DNA of 64,000 nucleotides, from positions 63,471,290 through 63,535,289 of the forward strand of contig NC_087063.1 of the NCBI RefSeq assembly GCF_963678635.1, read 5' to 3'. Below the pieces are notes generated by a model that saw nothing but the letters and a program-made list of their open reading frames with translations, made no database searches and was not told the DNA's origin. Below, piece after piece: positions 45,367 to 57,099 of the stretch (positions are counted from its first letter, which is position 1; each line of letters starts with the position of its first letter). The DNA comes from Symsagittifera roscoffensis. Its lineage: Eukaryota; Xenacoelomorpha; Acoela; Convolutidae. The position numbers and the translations under genes are program-made.

Positions 45367-46160
45367 TCAGCCTATACTTAAGTAATATTTCTTATGTAAA
45401 TATACTTGTATTTTAGTATCAGAGAATATCACGTGTACAAGCGCGTACAATTCCCGAGGATGCAGTCATCCTCTGTTTGGATCATACACTGGAAGCGCGA
45501 ACGTCCATTTCCACGAGGAAGTCTCTCAACCTCGTCAAGGACAAGACTAGGTTCTCTGGGTCCACGTGCTGCTTCTCCGTCGCCCTCGTCACCAAGAAGC
45601 ATAGGTATTTTCCGGTATCTGTGACGCCGCCGGAGGTAAGGCCGCTACGCCCCCTACTCCTGGTCTTTGCTTACATAGGAACTCTATGTTTTTATATTCT
45701 CTCTTAAAATCTGCCGCTAACGCTGTCCTAAAACTCATGTCTGCTGTGATTGCTATCGCACATGTTCTATCTGTGAGTATGAAATCACTGTCTGTTAGTA
45801 TTATGTTACTTGAATTTTCATTTGGTAGGTTAAAATATGACTCAATTACCCTCCCTATGTCAAGTTTCTTAGGTTCTTTGCCTGTTTCTGCTTCTAAGTC
45901 TCCTGTCTCTCTTGCTATTCGTAATTTTTTATTATCAAGTTTTCAGTGTGGGTAAGTCCTACCCCCACTCCCCGGACAAAAATATCCATCGACGTCCCCG
46001 TCGATCGCATACCGGGTATCAAATCGAGATTGGAAGCCGGAATGAGTGGTCGCCCTTCCTGGGCAGCCCAGGAAGGATCATCTCGTTCGGTCTTCATGTA
46101 TTTTATGCTTGAATCGTGACACTGGTCTCCTCTGGGTCCGGCGTCATTTCGTTGAGCCAT
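45367..46160 (-). pseudogene. Macro-like (ADP-ribose-binding) domain at the Pol C-terminus
   Basis: After the Pol tail the minus strand encodes RSTGTSMDIFVRGVGVGLTH, then in another frame DIGRVIESYF, TDRTCAIAITADMSFRTALA, ADFKREYKNIEFLC and VGGVAALP. It continues in a third frame with TDTGKYLCFLVTRATEKQHV and LVLSLTRLRDFLV, and finally ELYALVHVIFSDTKIQVYL before the stop at 45367. The succession of a hydrophobic strand with the CAIAI box, an AxxF helix, VGxVAxLP, a YLxFLVTR strand, a long helix and a closing strand matches the Poa1p/OARD1-like macro-domain fold. The glycine-rich loop typical of active enzymes is replaced (SFRTALA), so ADP-ribose hydrolysis is uncertain. At least three frameshifts break it, one in a T6 run. 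It would be a C-terminal fusion to Pol. Confidence 0.65.
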
Positions 46161-48272
46161 TCTAAGACACGCATTTTCGTCAAGTCTTGTTCATATGACT
46201 GCTGTTGCTCGTCGTCGAAATCTACCTCGGGTTTCGACCGGTCGTCGACCCACTCATCGTCGTGATCATCGACTATGTCAATGTCTTGTGACACAGTTAT
46301 TTCTTCTAGAACCACTAGTTCTTCCCCTATCTTATTTAGGTCTATCCTGTCCACAAAAAAAAATCGTCGCCGTAAGGGTTATATTTCTTCTTGGATCTTG
46401 TCCTGTCATTCTGACGAGTCTGTATCGTGAACGGAAGATCCGGTTCCAAGTTCTTAGGAACCTCCTTTTGTTCAGGGTCCTGCCAGTCCTCCTCTGCATA
46501 GGGTAAAGTTTCATCGTCCGCTTCGATCACATCGTTTGGATCCAGGTCCAGCGGTGTATTTGTTCCTTCTTCCACGACTTCGTTTCCATCGTTTTTCTCC
46601 CTCGTGCCCTTCTCGTTGACCTCACAAGCAGGGTCCATCATTAGATAATCCCCTTCTTCCATGTCTGCAAGTATACACCAGTCTTCTGTCGATAGATTGT
46701 GTGGCTTAATGTTTTCGTAATGAGCGGCTCGGCCAGTACTCAGTCTATAAAAGCGTCCCTCCTGGTGCACTTCCGTAATCATGAAGGGTCCCTTCCACTT
46801 TTTAGGAGCTTTTTCGTTCCTTTCGGTGGTATAACGTTCTGAAATACCCATACGTAGTCTCCCACCGAGTAAGCTTTCGCACCAGCTGCTTTCTTGTCGA
46901 ATTTTTTCCTCTGCCTTGCCTGTGCTTGCTGAGTATTTCGTCTACACAAATTGTTCAACTCCTGTTGACGTCTGATCACATCCCTCACGTAGACCTTTGG
47001 AGACGTTTTCTTTCTCTCATACTCTGGGTAGAAAAAGTTTAAGGGTAAAGACTTCTCGTGTCCAGTTAGCATCATGTATGGACTAACCCCAGTGGTGGAG
47101 TGTTGCGTGCTATTATACGCTCCCATCACCTGTGGAAGGTATCTGTCCCAATCGGTCATGTGCCTGGAACAATATACTCTCAGCATCGACACTAACGTCT
47201 TATTCTGCCTTTTCACTAAGCCATTTGTCTGTGGATGGTATGTCGTGGAGTGAGCCTGAGCAACCTGTGAGCGTCTCATAAGCTCTTTCGTAAGCTCTCC
47301 TACAAAAGCTGTTCCATTATCCGATTGAAACGTCATCGGACAACCATGTCTCGCTATCAATGTTTTGATCAGGTGGTCGCATGTCTCTTCCGCCGAGGCA
47401 GTTATGCAGGGCACGGCCTCTGCATACTTCGTGAAATGATCTATCATGACCAATACCTGATTATAACCACATTCTGTCATGCATATATTTTGGTGATCTA
47501 TCTGCACTACCTCGTTAAATTCAGACGACTCGATCGATTGCAAGGTAAATTGCAATTTCCTTGGATCCTTGACCTGTTGACATGACAGACATGCTGTTAC
47601 CCACTTCTCGCATACCTTTTTCATTCCAGGCCACTCAAAGCGCTTCAGGATCCTCTGATACACTTTGTCGATCCCCTGATGGCCCATCTGATCATGCGAC
47701 CCTAACAAGAGTTCTGTCTGATAGAGTTGCGGCAACACTATCGCGTTATACTTGTAAAGGACTTTGTCCTCATCTCTTCTCTTGCAAGCCACGATCCCGT
47801 CCTTGTTCAAGTATAACCTTCCCTCTTTCTGCATAAAATACTGTCTCAGGATACGGTTACTGTCTTCCTCGAGGTCTCCTTTATCCGGAGAACCATTCTC
47901 GATCCACTTTTTCAGGTTGCTTGTCATGCGGTCATTTCTCTGCGCCCTTAGAAGATCCGAGAGTCTGTATCTCGCCTTCAAGTACGTCTTCATGACCCTC
48001 ATCTGACTATTCAGCTCATTGGGCTGGTGTGTGTCTTCTTCCATCTTAACGCACCAAATCCTTGCCAACGGCTGTGTTTCTTGCTTGAACGGCTGCAGAT
48101 CAGTCCTGACTACCTCTTTTTGTGGCAACAGACTTATCGAACGTTTCGATACCGCTATTGTTTCCAAATCATCCGTTGCGTTGTCAAAGACCTTCTCACT
48201 TGGTATGAGGTAGCGATCACTATCAGGGTCCTGGTATATCTCCCTATCCAGATCACTTGCACGAGTTTCCAC
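46103..48272 (-). pseudogene. Integrase and acidic Pol tail of copy R
   Basis: A zinc-binding HHCC module is complete (HDQMGHQGIDKVYQRI, then CLSCQQVKD). The DDE core has VVQIDHQ for the first Asp and TFQSDNGTAF for the second. The position expected to be Glu reads NGLVKRQN, with Lys encoded by AAA (47211-47213), while copies L and N keep Glu there. A C-terminal chromatin-binding-type segment (YSVGDYVWVFQNVIPPKG) follows. A frameshift in an A5 run near 46830 and another in a T9 run near 46357 precede the acidic tail (EVVEEGTNTPLDLDPND; DIDIVDDHDDEWVDD), which ends VTIQA. Integrase would be catalytically dead as written. Confidence 0.85.
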
Positions 48273-48289
48273 TAGTAGTGTGTGGATCG

Positions 48290-49252
48290 CTAGTTCGAAC
48301 AGTTCCTGTCTGAGTAGGTGTCAATTCCTGAGTTTCGGGAGTCGTCATCTGTTGAGGTTGTGATGGAGTGTGCGCCCTCCTCCAGATCATATCTGTGCCT
48401 TCTTCGCATCCATCTGAACTCCCCGGTCAAAACTTTGTTCCCCAGGTCCTGTTTTTTATCTGGAACTTCTTCATCCATCTCATACTCCCCGGACAAATTT
48501 CCTTGTCCCGTGTGTTGACCTTGTACTCGCTGGCTCTTCTCATTGTTCGTCTCCCCGGACAAACAATCTTGCACCAGGTTTCGCTCTACTGTTTCACCTT
48601 CTTTTTCCTGGTCCACAAAGGTAACGGTTTTCCTTCGCGTATTGCTCCCCTGTTTTGTTCGTCCGTAAGAAGTACTGGTTAAGACCTCGTGTGGTATTGA
48701 GGATACTAGTTGCTGAACTTTTGTCCTACAATCCCTCTCGTTCTCTTCGTGTTGTCGTCTGGACGGCATGATCTTCACTTTCTCCCTGACTGTTAGTGAT
48801 GCCACTGCTGCTGTCCATTCGGGGTCATCTCTGGTCACTTCTCTTTCTAACAATCCACCCAACATCCGCATCAGTTGCGGTGTGACCTGCACCGTTTTAT
48901 CCAATAATGAGAGGCTGTTTATGTTCATGCGAGAGAGTTCTTGCTGGACCAGGTTTGAGCGTAGCAACAGATCCAAGGGGACCGGGTCCTCCTTGGATAG
49001 GATCTTTATCTCGGCTGCCTTCTCTACAGGACATCTCGTTAAGGGAAGCGCTTCATAAGTTTCTTTGTCCAGAAACGAAAATCCTTCCTTTATTTCTGGC
49101 TGATTGGCTTGCTTCTGTTCCAATCTTTCATAGAACTCAGTTTTCTTGCTGAGGTTGTCAGCATTCTGGTGTTTATCACGCATCTTGTGCTCGATTATCA
49201 TGTGGTAGCCATCCAATCTTACTATCCATCTACCAATATAACTCTGATCCAT
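48290..49252 (-). pseudogene. RNase H end and integrase-side linker of copy R
   Basis: The frame begins MDQSYIGRWIVRLDGYHMII, the end of RNase H, which follows an in-frame TAA at about 49256. A long charged linker with coiled-coil character continues (FYERLEQKQANQ, DPVPLDLLLRSN, KTVQVTPQLMRM) to an S/T-rich segment (ITTSTDDDSRNSGIDTYSDR). A frameshift near 48300 joins it to the integrase frame. It has no enzyme motif and is shared with copy L (4492-5144). Confidence 0.75.
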
Positions 49253-50710
49253 CGATTAGGTCTTCAACCAGGATAACGCTCTGTTGTCTACGCGTAACTT
49301 AAAGGAAGCGCTCCACAAGTATGCGCGGTATTTTTCCACAAATGTGACTACTGCAAACATTTCTGCTTTTGGTGCACCATATTTCATCTCAGTGTCACTC
49401 AAGACCTAGCTGCCGTATGCAATGGGACGGAAAACCGTTCTTCCATTCCATTCTTGCTCCTGATGCAATATTCCTGAGATGGCTACTACCGATGCGTCTG
49501 TGTCGAGAACATACATGCCTTTTTCTGTAGGCATACCTAGCACTGGCGCTTCGCACAGTTCCCGCTTTATGTTCTCGATGGCAACTTGTGCTTCATCGTT
49601 CCATTCGAACTTTTTTCCTGTGTTGCGCATCAGCTTCTGAATCGGATACACCTTGTCCGCATATCCTTTTATGAACTCACGGTAGTAGTTGGCAAACCCT
49701 AGGAAGCTCAGGAGCTGTGTGTCCGTTCTGGGAGCCTTCCATGTCAACACTGCTTCTACTGCTTCTGGGTCCGGCCTCACACCATGCCTGTCCACCATTC
49801 TTCCCAGGTACTTGATTGAATCCCTAAGGATTTCACATTTGGATGGTTTGCACTTCAAGCCTGCTCTCTTCATGCATCCAAAGACCTCATCGAGCCAATC
49901 AATATGGTCTTCCAGGATCGGTGTTGCTATGACTACGTCATCCACATAACACATCACAAGATTCCCGTACTTCTTGGTCACTCTGGTCAAAGCCTGAGCC
50001 ATCAGTCTTTGAAAAGTGGCCGTTGCATTGCACAGGCCGAAGGGCATCCTCTTCCACTGGTACAACCCTAATTCGCACGCGAATCCGGTTTTCTCTCTAT
50101 CCTTCTTCCGCAGAGGGACCTGCCAGAAGGCAGAACCCAAGTCCAATGTAGTGAAAAACTTGGCATCAGCAAATTTAGAGAGGCTCTCGTCTATTCGCGG
50201 TATCGGGTACGTATCTTTTATCGTTACCGCGTTCAAGTAACGAAAGTCGCAACAAAATCTAAGCTGCCCTCCTTTCTTTTTCGCCATCACTACCCCGCAA
50301 GCCCATGGCGATTTCGAGGGTTCTATCATGTCGCATTCAAGCAACATTTTTATTTCCGCTCGGCACGCTTCCGATTTGTGTGGCGTCATTCGCCTTGCGC
50401 CTTCCCTATGGGGAACGGCGCCCTCTTCTAGTTCGATTTCGTGTTCGACGAAATTACAGCAAACGATATCCGCCTTATGTCTTGAAAATACATCCGCGTT
50501 CCGATTTAAAACCTCCCTTAGTAACTCGAAATCTCCCTCGCCTATTTTCCCTTTCAAATGTTCTATCTCTGGCAAAACTGGTTTGTCAGACTCTAGTTCA
50601 TATGACGAGGGGCGTTCCGGAAAATTTGAGTAGCTCGATAAGCCGTCATCCGTTTCGGACTTCATTGAAAACAATTTATGAATAGATTTTAATTCAATAA
50701 TTCCAACCAC
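49253..50710 (-). pseudogene. Reverse transcriptase and RNase H of copy R
   Basis: The frame starts at the ATG at 50710 (MVGIIELKSIHKLF). The conserved RT blocks are all present: PHREGARRMTPHK, PWACGVVMAKKKGGQLRFC, YPIPRIDESLS, TLDLGSAFWQVPL, MPFGLCNATATFQRLM and the catalytic MCYVDDVVIATP (YVDD at 49937-49948), then IKYLGRMVDRHGV and SFLGFANYYREFI. RNase H begins VLDTDASVVAISGILHQE and continues through TEMKYGAPKAEMFAVV and VDNRALSWLKT. Two in-frame stops interrupt RNase H (TAG near 49406 and TAA near 49256). Block order and spacing are those of Ty3/Gypsy. Upstream gag and protease are lacking in this copy. Confidence 0.92.
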
Positions 50711-51689
50711 TTCCGAACTAAAGTTAACCGGTTCTACCTACTATAGTAGTGCAGTCACGATGTAACACCCTAATTTAGCGCTTTTTTTCGTTTCAAAAAA
50801 TATCGATATGTCAAAAATCGCGATTTGTGGGGGATCAAAATATCGCTATTTTGACCCTAAAACCGGTCTGCTTTCTGTGTTTTTCAATGAAAAACGATAT
50901 AGGAGTATTAATATAGGCTATATAAGTAATAATATTAGTAATACTATACCCCTCCGGGTATGTTTAATATCCGAATCAAGGTGCTTAACTCGGATATTCG
51001 CAGTTCGGTGAAGGTTCACTGCAACGCAGCACTGTCGAGCCCCCCACAGATTACTATCTTAATTTTTGTACCAAAAGGGATACAAAACTTGTTAACTATA
51101 CCCAACAGTCGATTCTTGTGGTTGTTGAGCCCTTTCTTGTTGCTCCTTGTACTGCTTGCCGGATCAGTCTTCTCCCAAGACCCCTCCTGATTGAGCGCAA
51201 ATCAGCAGACCCTTCCGGATTGAGCGCAATTTATCATTAACGTGCTTAAATGCTCAAATAATCCTACAGTACAAGCCTCACAAACGGGCCACAAAACTGA
51301 TCGTATCAATCCTGACTGATATAAATGCCTGTAACAACAATATATCTATCAACAACAAACGGGGGGTTCGGATCACATCTTGTCTGGGGGGATGATTTCT
51401 ACTGATTTTTTTTAAAAACTTTTTTTACTGTTTTTGGTTTTTCGGTTATTTTTTTTATGTTTTTTTTTGTTTTTTTTGGGTACTATACTACTTTTTGTTT
51501 GGTTTTATGGGAGATGACGGGACCGCAAATCCCCCTCCCTTCCTGGTTCGTGAATATTCGGTCTTAACTAGGTTAAAAAGCTATTCACGGTAATCCGGAA
51601 GGCTTCCGCGTTCCGAACTACCCTTCCGCCCCGGCGGTTTTGGCCTATTAAGGGCGTTAATGTGAGCATCCGCTCGGCGCGGAGTGCTC
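50711..51689. other. Sequence flanking copy R on its 5' side
   Basis: No gag or protease homology continues here. The region contains T-rich runs (51390-51480) and a short direct repeat of the form GACCC(T/C)TCC-GATTGAGCGCAA near 51180 and 51210. A TG-starting block at 50760 might mark an insertion edge, but no LTR pair was found. Confidence 0.35.
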
Positions 51690-51910
51690 GTTAACGGTTC
51701 TGCCGGTCATGATGTTAAAAAAGAATAACACCCAGGAACGCGATAAAAACATCTATGTAACATTCGCCCGGAAGATACATATCGACGGAAAATAAAGCTA
51801 GGTTTTAAGACGCCTGGCTAACGTCTAAACAGAGCTCTACATGCTTTTCACCGTCTCTACCAAGCCAGTTCTTTTGGTGGTCTTTCTAACATCGGGTCGA
51901 CAAAAACGTT
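51690..51910 (+). repeat. Dispersed repeat family A, diverged copy 2
   Basis: Ordered similarity with 57150-57360: a CCCAG(G)A block, CTATGTAACATT, a CCGGAA block and a TTTTCAC-GTCT block, then AGCCAGTT and TTTGGT-GTCT. It is GC-richer than the other copies. Confidence 0.5.
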
Positions 51911-54299
51911 ACTGCTTTCGGCTTCGGTCAAAACACTCAAATTAACTTAATTACATGCAGAAATAGTGAGCTCATGGCTGGGTTTCAGTATCCCCAGACC
52001 ACGAGGTCACTCCTAAAATCAGGTCTACTACTACACTTATTATATTATGATTGTTTTTGTTCAGTAGATGAAAATCATCATCTTCATCGAAGATGGATCA
52101 ACACTTTCCCCCAACTCCTAGCTTCTCATCCTCGTAAAATGAATTCAGATGTTAATTAAAAATTCAACTCAGGGCATAGTAGGGAAGCTAAAAATTTATG
52201 TAAAACAGTTTCAGTCCAAATCCCGAGACCCCTCCGGATTCTTGAATCCGGGGAAATAAGACTCTTATTCTCCTTCCGGAAGGCTGTCTTCCACCTTTCA
52301 CCGTTGTTCCCAACGGCCTTACAACAATTGTAGCGACACAATAGTTGCAACTCGGAGCGGTCTCTGTTACCTCTGTTTTTGTTGTTGTTTTCCAATCACA
52401 ATTTTTGTCGTTATCGCTATCGCAACTAATGTTGTTGTTGTTGCTGTGTCTTATTTCGGTTTTTCTGCCAAAATGGTTGTTTTTGACGTTTCTTAGAATT
52501 ATTACGTCATCAATTCGAATTTTTAAAATTTAGGAACTTCCGAATCCTTCAGTCTTTACGTTTTCTTCAATCGTCCAAATAACGCTCTTATTCCTTCAAA
52601 ACCGCCAATTCGGAAGGTTCGCTGCTAAAAACTCGAAATTGCTGCATCTTCATTTTTGTCCATTCTGGTCGAATGTCACAACAAGCAGCTATACTGTTCG
52701 CTAGTTTTGAGCTTAATTGAAGACTTATTGCAACTCTGAATTATTGGTTTGACAGTTTCAACGTTGATTTTTTCACGGGATGACGTTCAACCATTGGGAG
52801 CCAAATCTATCTTGGAACAAACTAAAATTGTTAAGGTCCGATGGTTCGAGTCGTAAAAACAAGTCTGCAACTTTGCAGTCAAAAACTGAATTTTACTGTG
52901 TACTCGTAGTCGGTCCCAGAAAACAAAGTTCGTACTTTTCATTGATCAAGCTTGTTCCGATTTCAGAATGTTTCTAAGGTCTCGGATTACTAACTTAAAG
53001 TCGTCGGCTTAATTTCCATCAATTTGTTCCGATTTCAGATGTTTCTAAGGTCTCGGAATACTAAGTCGTCGGCTAAATTTCAATCATCTAAATACCAGAT
53101 GTTAATTTTCGACTACAACTGTTTGACTATTGTCTGAATTGTTTCCGCAAAAATGAGTGGGGCCTCAGGATCGCCTTGCTGAATTCAGTCTTCTGACAAT
53201 ATGATGGAGCTTCCGTAAAAAAGGTAACTGCGTTTACTATACGCGCAATAGGTATATTTGTACAAATTGGGACAATTTGAAAAAATATGATTTAGGCTTT
53301 TTTCTCTGTAAAGGGGGTAAAGGCACTCTAAAAAGCTAGTTTTAAAAAAGAATGCATTTTGAATTGTCGTTCCGCCGCTCAATTACGTTTAGAAACAAGT
53401 CTGCACCTATTTCTGTTCCTAGTTTAGTGCCGCATCCGACCTTCCAAGAAAACTTTGTCGCTCGGAAAAGGCCTTCCTTCCAGCGCAGTTAGACGCAATA
53501 CGTCTCAGCGTGTTCTTCATGGCAATCGACCTCAACCCTCCGTCTATCTTTATGGGGGCGATAAGCTTTGCGCCAAAAATTTAAGGGGTCCTGCTGCTGA
53601 TCCGTTCGGAAAAGACATTATCGCTTTGTATAGATCGAGTTCGCTTACAAAAAACCATCCAAATTTTTTGCATGTGGATCTAAAAATTTGGCTCGCTGAG
53701 GGCGCTTAGACAACAATTTTCAGTGGTTATCAGCTGAAAAAAGAGAAATTTTGTCATATCGACATTATATATTTCGCTTCAAAACGTTTACGTTTTTTTT
53801 TTCTGTGGAACTATTAATATATGATTAATCTAGGTTCAGCAACCGCGTCTGCCCAGCAACGAAAAATGACTGTAGTCTTAAATTGTTCTGCCTAAACACT
53901 GAGTAACATCAGCTCAATAACACAAAATGAAACCAATTAAATAATACAAAAAATAACAAATTACTACTGTAGATTAATCATCTCATTGCTGGTTTCAAAA
54001 TCGCACAAATTTTTATAATATAACATTGATGACTTATATAAAATATCTTTAAAGCTAGTTCTCACAGAAAAGATTTACGTCAATGGGAGGGAACAGTCTA
54101 AAAAACGAAAAACGTCATGTATTTTTTTGAATAAAAAACTGAAAATAATTGGGACTAAATTTTCAGTGTCAATTCCCTGCTTTTACTCATCGCGCGAGTT
54201 CAATACCGGTTTCTCTAACCTGATATGTTTTGCCTCGAGTATGAGCAGTTTAGTTTAGTTGTTTGACCTATCTATGCTTTCCTAATTAATATCTGCGCT
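51911..54299. other. Intergenic, mostly unrecognised
   Basis: Only short frames are present, such as an 84-codon plus frame at 53455-53709 without recognisable motifs. A short local duplication, TTGTTCCGATTTCAGA-TGTTTCTAAGGTCTCGGA, occurs at about 52951 and 53022. Nothing else stands out. Confidence 0.35.
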
Positions 54300-55730
54300 A
54301 TTTCCCTCAAAATCTGCATTGCTGAAGGTGCAGTGCAGGCCTACTGGTGAGTCTGCTTTCTTATTTTCCGCAATTTTAGTGGACAAATAACGAACAGTTT
54401 GTCCGACATAGCTTAGGGTACATCCACATGACAGTTTATAAACCACTCTTGACTTGAGTTCATTAGAAAATACTGACTTCAGCGATGATAAACATGATTG
54501 TAAACAGCATTATAAACATGATGTAACCTTCGTAACCTTCTTGAAAAAACTGGCTTTGGTTACCCTTATATTGCATCAACAGCTTTGGGTACTTTACAAC
54601 CTTCGCTCATTAAAATAAAGAATTCCGCTCATTGTCCAGGGGCTTGCCTTTACACCCGATGATTTTTGCTCAGGGCGTCTGCTGCAACATTTGCTGACCA
54701 ATGTTCAGGGTACTGATTTGTCAGCCATTGCACCCTACTAATTTCAATAGCCTTGTCAAATTTCCCCCAGTTAGATGGACTCATGAATACCCTATGTTCA
54801 GTTCATTGGATAACACGACGCTTGACTGAGTTGTGGCGCAGCTTCTATAGTTCAAAATAATCCGAGTATCTATAGCTTTCGATACCAATTGCAGGTTATT
54901 CCCTTGTCCTGCTATTTATTCATGTTCAAACTCGGGAACGTCAAATGCCCCTCTGAAGTACTTTCGGCTAGAGTGAACTATAGATTTGGATGGAGAGAAA
55001 TAGCGGCATCAAGAAAACTATTTGGCCCACTTTTGACTGTTCTAACAAAGGCATCCACATAACTGAGGAACAATTTTAACTATCGAGTTTCTTTCTCATT
55101 TTTTCCGCATCTAAGATAGAATATGTTTCGGTATCTCTCGCATTCAACTTCTTTTGATCTATATGCTACTTTCTAGCTGCACCAAACCGTTCCACTACAC
55201 GGGCACTAAACCGCTCTTGTCATCCGCTGACTGTATCTCAGCTCCGGCCGGTAGTTCTTGTTTTAAAGCAGACTCGTATTTTTTCAGCCATAAGTTTGCA
55301 AGAATTACAATGAGGGAAACGACCATTGCTAGACATTCAACTTGAACGTACCATGAATCATTACACTTGAAATATACCTTGAAATATACTGACCACCACA
55401 TTCAAAAATCTGTTTGTTGTGGCTTTTCAAGTTTCAGAAGGAGACTCCTTGCTGTACAGCTTCTGCATGGCGAATTCATATGCTTCCTTCAGGGCTTCCA
55501 ACATTAACGCATAAGTTTTTGGCATCAAGAGATATTATAGTTTCATCCGGATCTAGAGCAATGTATTCAATTATTTCTCGGGCATCCTTAGTGCTGGTTT
55601 CGATAAATTGCTCCATCGATGTTGTTGACAAATTTGCCAGCGTTTTGTTAAGACTTTCATACGAGTTGCTCAGAAGAGATAAAAATGGTCGTAGGGGTGT
55701 GAGTTGTCATCTCAAGTGAGAGTCTTGTTG
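54300..55730 (-). pseudogene. Penelope-like element: RT and GIY-YIG endonuclease remnants
   Basis: Minus-strand fragments appear in the expected order. At 55720-55530: PLRPFLSLLSNSYESL, then DETIISLDAKNLCVNV, the first catalytic Asp region. At 55401-55250: VYFKCNDSWYVQVECLAMVV then VILANLWLKKYE, the AMG..LANL block. At about 55090-54930: FLSYVDAFVRTVK, where the catalytic YVDD has become YVDA, then TLAESTSEGHLTFPSLNM. At 54455-54330: VVYKLSCGCTLSYVGQTVRY, a GIY-YIG nuclease segment. RT followed by GIY-YIG is specific to Penelope-like elements. Many stops and the lost Asp show it is dead. Confidence 0.82.
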
Positions 55731-57099
55731 TTATTTCACTCTTCGAGGTCTTGTTAATTTGTCCTGGGATACTCCTAGTTGTCATACTTAACGGCTCAAG
55801 ACAACTTCTGATCAAAAGCTAACAGAAAATTAGTTTAACCTACTGACTTGACGGTTAAAGTAAAGTTTAAACTAAACACTCTCGAGCATTCGGACGGAAA
55901 AAGTGCACGAAAGTAATGAATAATCTTTTCATTTCTCAAAAGAGTTATTACACCTTTTACACATACTGGGGTCTTTTTTCTAGCGTCCGAGACTTGCCCG
56001 AGCTGTTATATTTGGTAGCTCGAGGCAATCACACAATCAAAACCTGTTTTGATATTTGATATATACTGCCAAAAAATTGATATATAGTTTGATTTTTTGT
56101 ACGCTTTTATCCGTCTGCCAAAAAAATTCATTAGTTTAAATTGATCTAAATTTAGATAAAAAAACTAGTTTTTTTTTGGTACGCCTTTCAATATCACAGG
56201 AAACTGAACTACGTAGTAGCTCACTGCGCAGATGAATTTTCTGTTGGGAGAACCTCGGATATTCAAAAGCTTTTATGTAAACTTTTGAATCAAAAACAAG
56301 TCAAATTTTGACCAAAATTGGGTTATTTGGGTCTAAAAGGGAGATATATAAGAGGCAATGATGGACGCAATCTATTGCTATTCATTAGTAACTATAACTA
56401 AACCCTCCTTTTCCCTTAATTTGCCGAGTCAAAGGAACTGTCTGGAGCATTCAGAATCGATGGGGAGTACAAAAGGACCGGTTCCGATGTGACTCCCACC
56501 AAATAAAGTTTATTGAATTAGTCCCCGAACAACACTAAAAATACTCTACAGATACCCTGCAGTCAAGGTAATTGCTACTGACTACTTCAGCTGTCTGGAG
56601 TACGTCTATACTAGTTCCACACTACCCTCCGGTCACCGGCCAAAATATCAGTTACGTGCTTAAACAACAAAAAACCGCTCGAGTACATTGAAACACTTGA
56701 TCTATTATTCAGAAAAGATACCTTTCATTCTGAAAAAACGCTTAAAAAAATCAGATCGAAGAATGACCGGAAACAATGAAAAAACTGCCTTTTTATGTGT
56801 TTTAAAGTTTTTAGTCTTTTATGGTTTTTTAACCCCTTTGATCTTTTTGATTCAGGTTAATTTTTATATATATTTTTTAAAGCACCATTTTTGGTCAATT
56901 TTATGCGCTGTCTTTTAATTGATTTTGGTCCTAGAACCATGGAAGTTGCGGGCTCATGACTTTCCACCGAGCCACCGACTTCTGGAAATTTTGGTCTTAG
57001 TTAAGTGAAAGCTAGCTAAAAAGCTAAACCGAGATATTTGGAGGATTCTTACCCTCTATTTAGTAAAAGACAAGTCGTTAGCACCATTAATTTGCTTGG
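55731..57099. other. Intergenic, no gene recognised
   Basis: AT-rich DNA with short frames only. A tandem-like motif AAAATTGATATATAGTTTGATTTTT occurs near 56080. No coding or RNA features are supported. Confidence 0.35.

Larger units (their letters stand above)
36746..50710 (-). mobile_element. Copy R: best preserved Gypsy-type retroelement with macro domain and long accessory block
   Basis: Minus-strand order is RT-RNase H (50710-49253), linker (49252-48290), integrase (48272-46779), Pol tail (46851-46103), macro-like segment (46160-45367), then accessory coding sequence from 44971 to 36746. Gag and protease are missing, because recognisable homology stops near 50.71 kb. The coding sequence is markedly GC-richer than its surroundings. 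Breaks are few: two stops in RNase H, frameshifts near 48300, 46830, 46350 and 46110, plus others in the accessory block. No LTRs were recognised at either end. Confidence 0.85.

Noticed and set aside
45406-45955. Plus-strand frames in the macro segment
   Set aside because: They are antisense to the minus-strand macro-like reading, which is supported by the independent array units.
50760-51480. LTR of copy R on its 5' side
   Set aside because: No matching repeat was found near 36.7 kb or between Pol and the accessory block, so there is no pair to support it.
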